Origin: Paracoccaceae bacterium
Lineage (GTDB): Bacteria > Pseudomonadota > Alphaproteobacteria > Rhodobacterales > Rhodobacteraceae
Assembly: GCA_016936395.1 (NCBI GenBank)
Contig: JAFGXY010000035.1
Location: 1 to 64,000, forward strand
Length of the DNA: 64,000 nt
Direction: 5' to 3'
The translations under genes and the position numbers were made by a program. The notes beneath the pieces are model-generated. The model was given only the letters and a program-made list of their open reading frames with translations, searched no databases and was not told where the DNA came from. Shown here one piece after another: positions 38,693 to 45,872 of this stretch (position 1 is its first letter; every line of letters starts with the position of its first letter).

Positions 38693-39664
38693 ATGAAGGA
38701 TATGACCCCGATGTATGTGCCGACTTTTGACGACGTGATCGCGGCGCATGACCGCATTCGTCCCTATATCCATCGCACGCCGGTTCTGACCTCGAGCTAT
38801 TTCAACGAGCTGACCGGGGCGGAGCTGTTCTTCAAATGCGAGAACTTTCAGAAGGCGGGTGCGTTCAAGGTGCGCGGGGCCTGCAACGCGGTTTTCGGGC
38901 TGACGGATGAGCAGGCGCGCTTGGGCGTTTGCACCCATTCCAGCGGCAACCACGCGCTGAGCCTGTCTTATGCGGCGGGGCGGCGGGGCATACCGTGCAA
39001 CGTGGTGATGCCGCGCACAGCACCACAGGCCAAGAAGGATGCGGTGCGGGGCTATGGCGGGGTGATCACCGAATGTGAGCCATCAACCAGCAGCCGCGAA
39101 GCGGTGTTCGCCGAGGTGCAGGCCCGCACCGGGGGCGATTTCGTGCATCCCTACAACGATCCGCGGGTGATTGCGGGGCAGGCGACCTGCTCGCGCGAGG
39201 TGATGGAGCAGGTCGAGGGTCTGGATGCGGTGATCGCGCCGATCGGCGGCGGCGGCATGATCTCGGGCACTTGCCTGACGCTGTCGACGATTGCGCCGGG
39301 GGTGAATGTCTATGCCGCCGAGCCGCTGAATGCAGATGACGCCTATCGCAGTTTCAAGGCCGGGCATATCATTGCCGATGATGCGCCGGAAACGGTGGCC
39401 GATGGTTTGAAGGTGCCGCTGAAGGATCTGACCTGGCATTTCGTGTCGAACCATGTGACCGATATCTTCACCGCGACCGAAGACGAGATCATCGACGCAA
39501 TGAAGCAGACGTGGAAGCGGATGAAGATCGTGATGGAGCCAAGCTGCGCCGTGCCGCTGGCCACCATATTGAAGAACAAGGACGTCTTCCGGGGACGGCG
39601 CGTGGGCGTCATCATCACCGGGGGGAACGTTGATCTGGACACCTTGCCTTGGATGAAAGGGTAA
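38693..39664 (+). CDS. bhcB: beta-hydroxyaspartate dehydratase (threonine ammonia-lyase-like)
   Basis: A 323-residue fold-type II PLP enzyme. PLP lysine in FQKAGAFKVRGACNAVF; SSGNHALSLSYAAGRRG binds the substrate carboxylate and IGGGGMISGT binds the phosphate. It resembles threonine/serine dehydratases and L-threo-3-hydroxyaspartate dehydratase. In the cycle it dehydrates beta-hydroxyaspartate to iminosuccinate. Its place between bhcA and bhcC supports the assignment. It shows no C-terminal ACT domain, unlike biosynthetic threonine deaminase. Confidence 0.88.
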   Translation: MKDMTPMYVPTFDDVIAAHDRIRPYIHRTPVLTSSYFNELTGAELFFKCENFQKAGAFKVRGACNAVFGLTDEQARLGVCTHSSGNHALSLSYAAGRRGIPCNVVMPRTAPQAKKDAVRGYGGVITECEPSTSSREAVFAEVQARTGGDFVHPYNDPRVIAGQATCSREVMEQVEGLDAVIAPIGGGGMISGTCLTLSTIAPGVNVYAAEPLNADDAYRSFKAGHIIADDAPETVADGLKVPLKDLTWHFVSNHVTDIFTATEDEIIDAMKQTWKRMKIVMEPSCAVPLATILKNKDVFRGRRVGVIITGGNVDLDTLPWMKG

Positions 39665-39668
39665 CACC

Positions 39669-40832
39669 ATGAACAAGCACGCTGAATTCGAAGGTCTGGA
39701 AGTGGGATACGACATTCCCGCACTGCCGGGGATGGATGAGGCCGATATCCAGACGCCCTGTCTGGTGCTGGACCTTGACGCTTTGGAGCGTAACATCAAG
39801 AAGATGGGCGACTATGCCCGCGCCCATGGCATGCGCCACCGGGTGCATGGCAAGATGCACAAGTCGGTGGATGTGGCCAAGTTGCAAGAACGCCTGGGCG
39901 GGTCTGTCGGCGTCTGCTGCCAGAAGGTGAGTGAGGCCGAAGTCTTTGCCCGCGGCGGGATCAAGGATGTGCTGGTGAGCAATCAGGTGCGCGACCCGGC
40001 CAAGATCGACCGTCTGGCGCGGATGCCAAAGCTGGGCGCGCGGACGATCTGCTGTGTGGACATGCTGGACAACGTGGCCGATCTGTCGGCGGCGGCGGTG
40101 CGGCATGGCACGCAGATCGAATGTCTGGTGGAGATTGACTGCGGTGCCGGGCGATGCGGTGTGAAGACCACGCCGGAGGTTGTGGCATTGGCGAAGGCGA
40201 TTGACGCGGCACCCGGTCTGAAATTTGCCGGCATCCAAGCCTATCAGGGCGCGATGCAGCACATGGACTCTTACGCCGACCGCAAGGCCAAGATCGAACT
40301 GGCGGTGGCGCAGGTCAAGGATGCGGTGGACGCGCTGAAGGCCGAGGGCATCGCGTGTGACATCGTCGGCGGCGGCGGCACCGGCAGCTATTACTTTGAG
40401 AGCACCTCGGGCGTTTACAACGAGTTGCAGTGTGGCAGCTATGCTTTCATGGACGCCGACTATGGCCGGATTCTGGACAAGGACGGCAAGCGGATTGATC
40501 AGGGTGAGTGGGAGAACGCGCTGTTCTTGCTGACATCGGTGATGAGTCATGCCAAGGCCGACAAGGCGATTGTCGATGCGGGCCTTAAGGCGCAGTCGGT
40601 GGACTCGGGCCTGCCGGTGATCTTTGGCCGCACGGATGCGAAATACGTCAAGTGCAGTGACGAGCATGGCGTGGTCGAAGACCCGAACGGCGTGCTGAAG
40701 GTCAATGACAAGCTGAAGCTGGTGCCCGGTCACTGTGACCCGACCTGCAACGTGCATGACTGGTACGTCGGTGTGCGGGGCGGCAAGGTCGAAGTGGTCT
40801 GGCCGGTTTCTGCGCGCGGCAAGGCCTATTGA
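39669..40832 (+). CDS. bhcC: beta-hydroxyaspartate aldolase (D-threonine aldolase-like)
   Basis: A 387-residue fold-type III PLP protein of the DSD1/alanine-racemase-like group. PLP lysine in HRVHGKMHKSVDVAKLQERL; IECLVEIDCGAGRCGVKTTP and IVGGGGTGSYYFESTSGVYN are typical. C-terminal metal site around VPGHCDPTCNVHDWYVGVRG. It condenses glycine and glyoxylate to (2R,3S)-beta-hydroxyaspartate, the committing step of the cycle. Five bases after bhcB. Confidence 0.9.
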   Translation: MNKHAEFEGLEVGYDIPALPGMDEADIQTPCLVLDLDALERNIKKMGDYARAHGMRHRVHGKMHKSVDVAKLQERLGGSVGVCCQKVSEAEVFARGGIKDVLVSNQVRDPAKIDRLARMPKLGARTICCVDMLDNVADLSAAAVRHGTQIECLVEIDCGAGRCGVKTTPEVVALAKAIDAAPGLKFAGIQAYQGAMQHMDSYADRKAKIELAVAQVKDAVDALKAEGIACDIVGGGGTGSYYFESTSGVYNELQCGSYAFMDADYGRILDKDGKRIDQGEWENALFLLTSVMSHAKADKAIVDAGLKAQSVDSGLPVIFGRTDAKYVKCSDEHGVVEDPNGVLKVNDKLKLVPGHCDPTCNVHDWYVGVRGGKVEVVWPVSARGKAY

Positions 40833-40861
40833 TCCTGAACCGGGGGCTTTCGCGGCAGCGT

Positions 40862-40900
40862 GGAAGCCTCCGGCGGGGATATTTGTGGAAAGAGAAAGGG
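40862..40900 (+). repeat. GCCTCCGGCGGGGATATTTG intergenic repeat, bhcC-bhcD
   Basis: A copy of the repeat family with GCCTCCGGCGGGGATATTTG, then TGGAAAGAGAAAGGG, directly preceding bhcD. The AGAGAAAGGG end serves as the bhcD ribosome site. Confidence 0.7.
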
Positions 40901-40907
40901 CTGCCCG

Positions 40908-41867
40908 ATGCGGATCGTTCCAGAGGCGCTGATTGCGGGGCTTGTGTCGCCAGAAGATGCCTTTGCGGCGGTGGAGGCGACCTTTGCCGCCATGTCACGC
41001 GGCGAGGCGTATAATTTTCCGGTGGTGCGCGAGGCCCTGGGCGAGGGGCGGCAGTATGGTTTCAAGTCCGGGCTGGACCGGTCGTCCGGGCAGTTGGGGG
41101 TGAAGGCGGGGGGGTATTTTCCGGGCAATGCGGCGAAGGGCATCATCAACCACCAGTCCACGGTGTTCCTGTTCGACCCCGAGACCGGGCGGCCTGTGGC
41201 GATGGTGGGCGGCGGATTGCTGACAGCACTTCGCACGGCGGCGGCGAGTGCGATTTCGATCGACCGGCTGGCGCGGCGGGATGCGAAGGTTCTGGGCATG
41301 ATTGGTGCCGGTCATCAGGCCGGCTTCCAGCTGCGCGCGGCGGCGCGGGTGCGAGGCTTCGAGCGGGTGATCGCGTGGAACCTGCACCCCGACATGCTGC
41401 CGGTGCTGGGCAAGATCGCCGCCGACCTGGGGTTGCCGTTTGAAGCGGTGCCGCTGGAGCGGATGGTCGAGGCGGATGTGATCGTGACCATCACCTCCAG
41501 CCCTGCGGCCAGCCTGATGGCGGCGCATGTGGCGCCCGGCACGCATCTGGCCTGCATGGGCACCGATACCAAGGGCAAACAGGAGGTGGAACCCGCGCTT
41601 TTGGCCCGGGCGTCGGTGTTCACCGACGAGGTTGCGCAATCGGTGTCGATTGGCGAGGCACAGCACGCGGTGGCGGCGGGTCTGCTGGATGCGTCGGCGA
41701 TCACGCCTTTGGGCGATGTGCTGACCGGCAAGCATCCGGGGCGGCGGTCGGCCGCCGAGATCACGCTGTTTGATGGCACCGGAGTTGGCTTGCAGGATCT
41801 GGCGGTGGCGGCCATGGCGGTGCAGCGCGCCGTGGAACGTGGCCAGGGTGTGACCGTCGAGGTCTAG
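40908..41867 (+). CDS. bhcD: iminosuccinate reductase (ornithine cyclodeaminase family)
   Basis: 319 residues with the Rossmann motif LGMIGAGHQAGFQLRAAARV and the GGLLTALRTAAASA stretch of the OCD/mu-crystallin family. In the beta-hydroxyaspartate cycle this NADH enzyme reduces iminosuccinate to aspartate, regenerating the amino donor for BhcA. The ATG at 40908 follows the repeat-borne AAAGGG. Last gene of bhcABCD, completing the set. Confidence 0.88.
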   Translation: MRIVPEALIAGLVSPEDAFAAVEATFAAMSRGEAYNFPVVREALGEGRQYGFKSGLDRSSGQLGVKAGGYFPGNAAKGIINHQSTVFLFDPETGRPVAMVGGGLLTALRTAAASAISIDRLARRDAKVLGMIGAGHQAGFQLRAAARVRGFERVIAWNLHPDMLPVLGKIAADLGLPFEAVPLERMVEADVIVTITSSPAASLMAAHVAPGTHLACMGTDTKGKQEVEPALLARASVFTDEVAQSVSIGEAQHAVAAGLLDASAITPLGDVLTGKHPGRRSAAEITLFDGTGVGLQDLAVAAMAVQRAVERGQGVTVEV

Positions 41868-41953
41868 GCCCCGGAACCTTGTGTCCCTGACAATGCCGCG
41901 CTTGCCCAAGGACGCGGGGCATGGTGAAGCTGCCGCAAGACAAAGGGCAGATC

Positions 41954-42928
41954 ATGCGCATCTTCATCAATGGATTTGGTCGGATCGGGCGGTCGGTGCT
42001 GCGGGCTTGGGCGCAGGAACCGGGTCGGTGGCCCGGGCTGGAGGTTGCCGGCATAAACGACATCGCAGCACCCGAGATGTGCGCGCATCTGTTCGAATAC
42101 GACAGCATCTTCGGCCCTTGGCGCGGGACGGTCGCCTTGCAGCAGGGTGCGCTGGTGGTGAATGGTCATGCGATCCCGCTGCACCGGACACCAGATCTGT
42201 CGACGCTGAGTCTGGCGGGCGTGGATGTGGTGATGGAATGCACCGGGCGCGCTGACAGTGTCGAGGTTGCCGAACGCGGTCTGCGCGCCGGGGCAGCACG
42301 GGTGCTGATCTCGGGGCCGTCCAAAGCTGCTGGGGTGACGGTGGTGCTGGGTGCCAACGAGGCAGCGTTGGGAGCGGCGCGGATCGTGTCGAACGCGTCC
42401 TGCACGACCAATGCGCTGGCCCCTTTGGTAAAGCTGATCGACGCGCAGTGGGGCGTGGTCACCGGATCGATGACGACGATCCATTGCTATACAGGAAGCC
42501 AGCCGACGATTGACGCACCCGGCGCGGATTTTGCCCGCAGCCGTGCAGCGGCGCTGTCGATGGTGCCCACCACCACCAGCGCCTCGCGCCTGCTGGATCT
42601 GGTGCTGCCGCAGATCGCCGGGCGGATCGAAGGCTCGGCGGTGCGGGTGCCGGTGGCCAGCGTGTCCTGCGTCGATCTGGCGGTGATGACCGAGCGGGTG
42701 ACGCGTGTCGAGGACGTGAACGCGGCCTTGCGCGCCGCAGGTGGGGTGATCGGCGTGACCGACCGGGCGCTGGTGTCCACCGATTTGCGGGCGCGGGCGG
42801 AAAGCATCGTGATGGCCACGCCGGAAACCCGGCTGACCCGGGGCGGGATGCTGCGGGTGTTTGGCTGGTATGACAACGAATGGGGTTTTTCCAACCGCAT
42901 GCTGGATGTCGCCTTGCGAATGACCTGA
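41954..42928 (+). CDS. glyceraldehyde-3-phosphate dehydrogenase family protein
   Basis: 324 residues. MRIFINGFGRIGRSVLRAWA is the NAD-binding start, with an aspartate in GINDIAAPEM favouring NAD. Catalytic cysteine in IVSNASCTTNALAPLVKLID, histidine in MTTIHCYTGSQPTID, and WYDNEWGFSNRML at the end. The sequence is divergent from ordinary Gap in places (FEYDSIFGPWRGTV), so erythrose-4-phosphate dehydrogenase or another role is possible. It follows bhcD by about 85 bases on the same strand. Confidence 0.85.
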   Translation: MRIFINGFGRIGRSVLRAWAQEPGRWPGLEVAGINDIAAPEMCAHLFEYDSIFGPWRGTVALQQGALVVNGHAIPLHRTPDLSTLSLAGVDVVMECTGRADSVEVAERGLRAGAARVLISGPSKAAGVTVVLGANEAALGAARIVSNASCTTNALAPLVKLIDAQWGVVTGSMTTIHCYTGSQPTIDAPGADFARSRAAALSMVPTTTSASRLLDLVLPQIAGRIEGSAVRVPVASVSCVDLAVMTERVTRVEDVNAALRAAGGVIGVTDRALVSTDLRARAESIVMATPETRLTRGGMLRVFGWYDNEWGFSNRMLDVALRMT

Positions 42929-43028
42929 CGGGCGCGTGATCCACCAGAGCGCCGTTGGCGCAGGTTCATCTGTCGCCTGCGGTCCTTCGGCCCTTGGCTC
43001 CGCGATGGGGGCGCTGCCCCCAAACCCC

Positions 43029-43091
43029 CGGAGTATTTGGGCAAGCAGCAAAGTCTTGGGCTTGCTGCTTGTCAAATACTCCCGCCGGAGG
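43029..43091. repeat. head-to-head pair of GGAGTATTTG repeats forming a long hairpin
   Basis: Left copy CGGAGTATTTGGGCAAGCAGCAA (43029-43051, read in two halves) and right copy CTTGCTGCTTGTCAAATACTCC (43061-43082) are reverse complements apart from one mismatch and a one-base bulge, with an eight-base loop. It lies exactly between the convergent gapdh-like gene and the FrhB-like gene and could terminate both. Confidence 0.65.
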
Positions 43092-44337
43092 CATCTGACG
43101 GCGGCGTTTGCGCGGGGCGTTTTTCATCCGGGGTCGGCGTCAGCCCATAGCGGGCGGCGACGCGCCAGACGTGGTCGGGGATCATGTTCTTCATGCGGGC
43201 CGGGTGGGCGCGGCGCAGGTGCAAGATGGTTTCGATCGCTTTCATCTCGACGCGGGTGCGGGCGAATTCCAACCCCTTGGGGCCGAACCGGGTTTGCAAG
43301 AGGCTGACCAGCGGGCGCAGCCAGTCGGGCATGCGGCGCAGGGGCAGGCCACCAGCGGCGCGGGCGGTGTTTTCCAAAAAGCCCCTGACCGCCGCGTCGC
43401 GCTTGCCGGAACTGGTCAGGGGGGCTGTGGTCAGGTGCGGGGCGACAAGGGCCAGCATCGCGGCGCCTCGGGCATTGCGGGCGATCACCCATTGGTCGCC
43501 GTCGCCGCCCATGTAGCCCACGGTGATGTCGGCCAGACGGTTGGTGTAATCGACGCAGGTCTTGCAGGTCATCGGGAAAAAGTCAGGCGGCAACTGGCTG
43601 ATCGGCAGTTGCAGGAACGGGATGAAGCGCGGTTTGCGGCCATCGTCAAAGCGCAGCTCCACCCGGAAATCGGCGCGGAACTCCAGATAGCTGATCGTTT
43701 CCGGGGCCTTGTCGATCAGGTTGAGGAACGTGTGGAAGTTCTGGGTGGTGGTGTTGTCCGAGCAGGGTGTGCCGATGATGTAGAGCGCATCAAGCCCCAA
43801 CTCGGCCTCGAGCGCGCGCAGGGCGTAGGTCTGGCAGGGGATGCCGATCATCGCAAGGCGGGTGTGACCTGCGGCGCGGGCGGGTTCCAGCAGGGCCAGC
43901 GTCGGGGCCCAGCCCATGCGCATGCCACGGGCCTGTGCCATGTCCTCGGGGCGGGTGATGATGGCGGGCAGCGGTTTCCAGCGGTCGCTGGGGTCGGGCA
44001 GGACGGTCAGCACGGCATCGACCAGACCCTGGCGCAACAATTCGGCCGCAAGGGTGGTGGTGATGCCGGTCCATTGCGCGCCCGGGGCGGGGGGCGACAG
44101 GCGCGCGCGCAGCATGGTGTGGGTGACGCCGAAGAACGCCTCATCGGTGTCGGGATTGGCGGTGCGGCCATGGACGGCGGTTTCCAGCGCGGGATAATCG
44201 GGGGCGATGAACTGGCAGGCGCGTCCGCAAGCCCGGCCATCGCCCAGACGCGACACGCCGCAATCGGTGCACAGACCGGGACGTGGGCCACCGGGCAGGG
44301 TGAGGATCAGCGGGCCTGGGTGAGAGCGGTCAAGCAT
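43072..44337 (-). CDS. FrhB/BciB-like coenzyme F420 hydrogenase/dehydrogenase beta-subunit family protein
   Basis: 421 residues. Cysteine clusters near the N-terminus (GLCTDCGVSRLGDGRACGRA) and near the middle (MTCKTCVDYTNRLADITVGY) probably hold iron-sulfur clusters, flanking a flavin-type FrhB domain with IGIPCQTYALRALEAELGLD. Relatives include BciB (8-vinyl reductase of chlorophyllide) and hydroxymethyl chlorophyll reductase, but no photosynthesis gene is nearby. ATG at 44337 follows GGAGG. It may be a redox partner of the ureide or purine genes, or an unlinked tetrapyrrole enzyme. Confidence 0.7.
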   Translation of the reverse strand: MLDRSHPGPLILTLPGGPRPGLCTDCGVSRLGDGRACGRACQFIAPDYPALETAVHGRTANPDTDEAFFGVTHTMLRARLSPPAPGAQWTGITTTLAAELLRQGLVDAVLTVLPDPSDRWKPLPAIITRPEDMAQARGMRMGWAPTLALLEPARAAGHTRLAMIGIPCQTYALRALEAELGLDALYIIGTPCSDNTTTQNFHTFLNLIDKAPETISYLEFRADFRVELRFDDGRKPRFIPFLQLPISQLPPDFFPMTCKTCVDYTNRLADITVGYMGGDGDQWVIARNARGAAMLALVAPHLTTAPLTSSGKRDAAVRGFLENTARAAGGLPLRRMPDWLRPLVSLLQTRFGPKGLEFARTRVEMKAIETILHLRRAHPARMKNMIPDHVWRVAARYGLTPTPDEKRPAQTPPSDASGGSI

Positions 44338-44426
44338 CTTTGCCTCCGATTTGCGCTGCGGCCAGCATAGAGACATCTGCGAGGTTTTACAGGGGTGTGC
44401 GGCGCAGGCCGGGTGCGGCCTGTGCT

Positions 44427-44903
44427 TTACGGTGCGATGACGGTCCACATCTGGGGGAAGCGGTGTTCCTCAAGGTTCGGTGTGGGACCGATGCGGTCAA
44501 TCACGGCAAACAGGCCGGGGGCGTGCAGCGGTGTCAGCACGCCGTGCCAGATGCCCCGATGCAGGTTGATGGCTTGCGCGCCATTGGTGACGAAGGCTTG
44601 CGGCCGGTGGTTGGGACCGCGCGACACGATCACCAGAAACGGCGATTGCGTCATCGGGATGAATGCCTGGCTGCCATCGGGGTGGCGCTCGATCAGGTCA
44701 AAGCGGTAGGGCAGGGTGCGTGGCTGTGCGTGAAAGATCGAAATCCCGGCGCGGCCTTCGGTGCCGAAGTCGAGCCGGGCGCGGTCGTGGTGCCTCTGGC
44801 ACATCCCTTCGTTGATCAGCCGGAAATCACCGGTTGCGTCCAGCACATCGCCGAAAGGGGCGAAGGCATCTGCGGTCAGGGGGGCGGGGTAAAGCGTTTG
44901 CAT
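44427..44903 (-). CDS. allA: ureidoglycolate lyase
   Basis: 158 residues of the AllA family, a cupin-like fold. FAPFGDVLDATGDFRLINEG near the start and RHPDGSQAFIPMTQSPFLVI and INLHRGIWHGVLTPL later carry the metal and substrate residues. It splits ureidoglycolate into glyoxylate and urea, the last step of purine degradation. ATG at 44903 follows AAAGGTG. The glyoxylate made is the substrate of bhcC and bhcA nearby. Confidence 0.9.
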   Translation of the reverse strand: MQTLYPAPLTADAFAPFGDVLDATGDFRLINEGMCQRHHDRARLDFGTEGRAGISIFHAQPRTLPYRFDLIERHPDGSQAFIPMTQSPFLVIVSRGPNHRPQAFVTNGAQAINLHRGIWHGVLTPLHAPGLFAVIDRIGPTPNLEEHRFPQMWTVIAP

Positions 44904-44984
44904 CGGCGGCACCTTTGGCTGTCGAAGGCTGGGGGTTTCACACCCGTCACCAATTGTGCTCGCACCAATGGCGCACGATTGGCA

Positions 44985-45019
44985 ACCCCCCGTGGGGTAT
45001 TTGGACCAAGGGGAAATCA
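44985..45019 (+). repeat. GGGTATTTGG intergenic repeat, allE-allA
   Basis: CCCCCCGTGGGGTATTTGGACCAAGGGGAAATC. It matches the GGGTATTT sub-family with the ACCAAGNGGAAA tail and lies in the gap between two genes of the ureide block. Confidence 0.65.
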
Positions 45020-45029
45020 GCGGCCAAGG

Positions 45030-45872
45030 TCAGCGGAGTGGGCCAAAGCCGCCGGGGCCGCGCAGTTTGGCGTGGCGGTTCACATCCTTGTAGAGCAGGT
45101 AGCGGAACGGGCCGGGACCGCCGGCATAGCAGGCTTGCGGGCAATAGGCGCGCAGCCAGATGAAATCGCCAGCCTCAACCTCGACCCAGTCGCGGTTGAG
45201 CCGGTAGACGGCCTTGCCTTCCAGAACGTAGATTCCGTGTTCCATCACATGCGTTTCCTCAAACGGGATCAGGCCGCCGGGTTGGAAGGTGACGATGTTG
45301 ACATGCATGTCGTGGCGCAGATCCTGCGGGTTGGCAAAGCGCGAGGTTGCCCAAGCGCCCTTGGTGCCGGGCATCGCGCCGGGGGTCACGTGCTGGTCAT
45401 TGGTGACAAAGGCATCGGGCGGGGCCAAGCCGGGGACGGGTTCGTAAAGTTTGCGGATCCAGTGCAGGCGGGCGGGGGTCTGGCCGGAATTGTGCAGGGT
45501 CCATCTGGCGGCCGGGGGCAGGTAGGCATAGCCGCCCTCGGCCATGCTGTGCGCTTCACCGTTCAGCGTCAGGGTCAGTTTGCCGCTGGTGACAAACAAG
45601 ACACCTTCGACGCCGTCATCGGGTTCGGGACTGTCAGAGCCGCCGCCTGTGTCAAGGTCGAGGATATATTGCGAGAAGGTCTCGGAAAAGCCCGACATCG
45701 GGCGGGCGATGATCCAGACGCGGGTGGCATGCCAGCCGGGCAGGGAACTGGTGACGATGTCCGACATCACGCCGCGCGGAATGACGGCGTAGCTTTCGGT
45801 GAACACCGCGCGTCCGGTGTGCAGGGCGGTTTGTGGCGGAAGGCCGTCGATCGGGCCGGCGTAGCGGGTCAT
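45030..45872 (-). CDS. allE: (S)-ureidoglycine aminohydrolase
   Basis: 280 residues, a bicupin of the YlbA/AllE family. The second cupin has HDMHVNIVTFQPGGLIPFEE and THVMEHGIYVLEGKAVYRLN with metal-binding histidines and glutamate, and DFIWLRAYCPQACYAGGPGP at the end. It hydrolyses ureidoglycine to ureidoglycolate and ammonia. Its start overlaps the stop of the preceding fusion gene by four bases (CAT/TCA pair), so they are cotranscribed. Confidence 0.92.
   Translation of the reverse strand: MTRYAGPIDGLPPQTALHTGRAVFTESYAVIPRGVMSDIVTSSLPGWHATRVWIIARPMSGFSETFSQYILDLDTGGGSDSPEPDDGVEGVLFVTSGKLTLTLNGEAHSMAEGGYAYLPPAARWTLHNSGQTPARLHWIRKLYEPVPGLAPPDAFVTNDQHVTPGAMPGTKGAWATSRFANPQDLRHDMHVNIVTFQPGGLIPFEETHVMEHGIYVLEGKAVYRLNRDWVEVEAGDFIWLRAYCPQACYAGGPGPFRYLLYKDVNRHAKLRGPGGFGPLR

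Noticed and set aside
37279-38757. An upstream extension of the IclR regulator's frame to about 764 residues.
   Set aside because: The extra part runs antisense to bhcA and lacks domain sense; the real start at 37278 has a GGGGG site and a normal IclR length.
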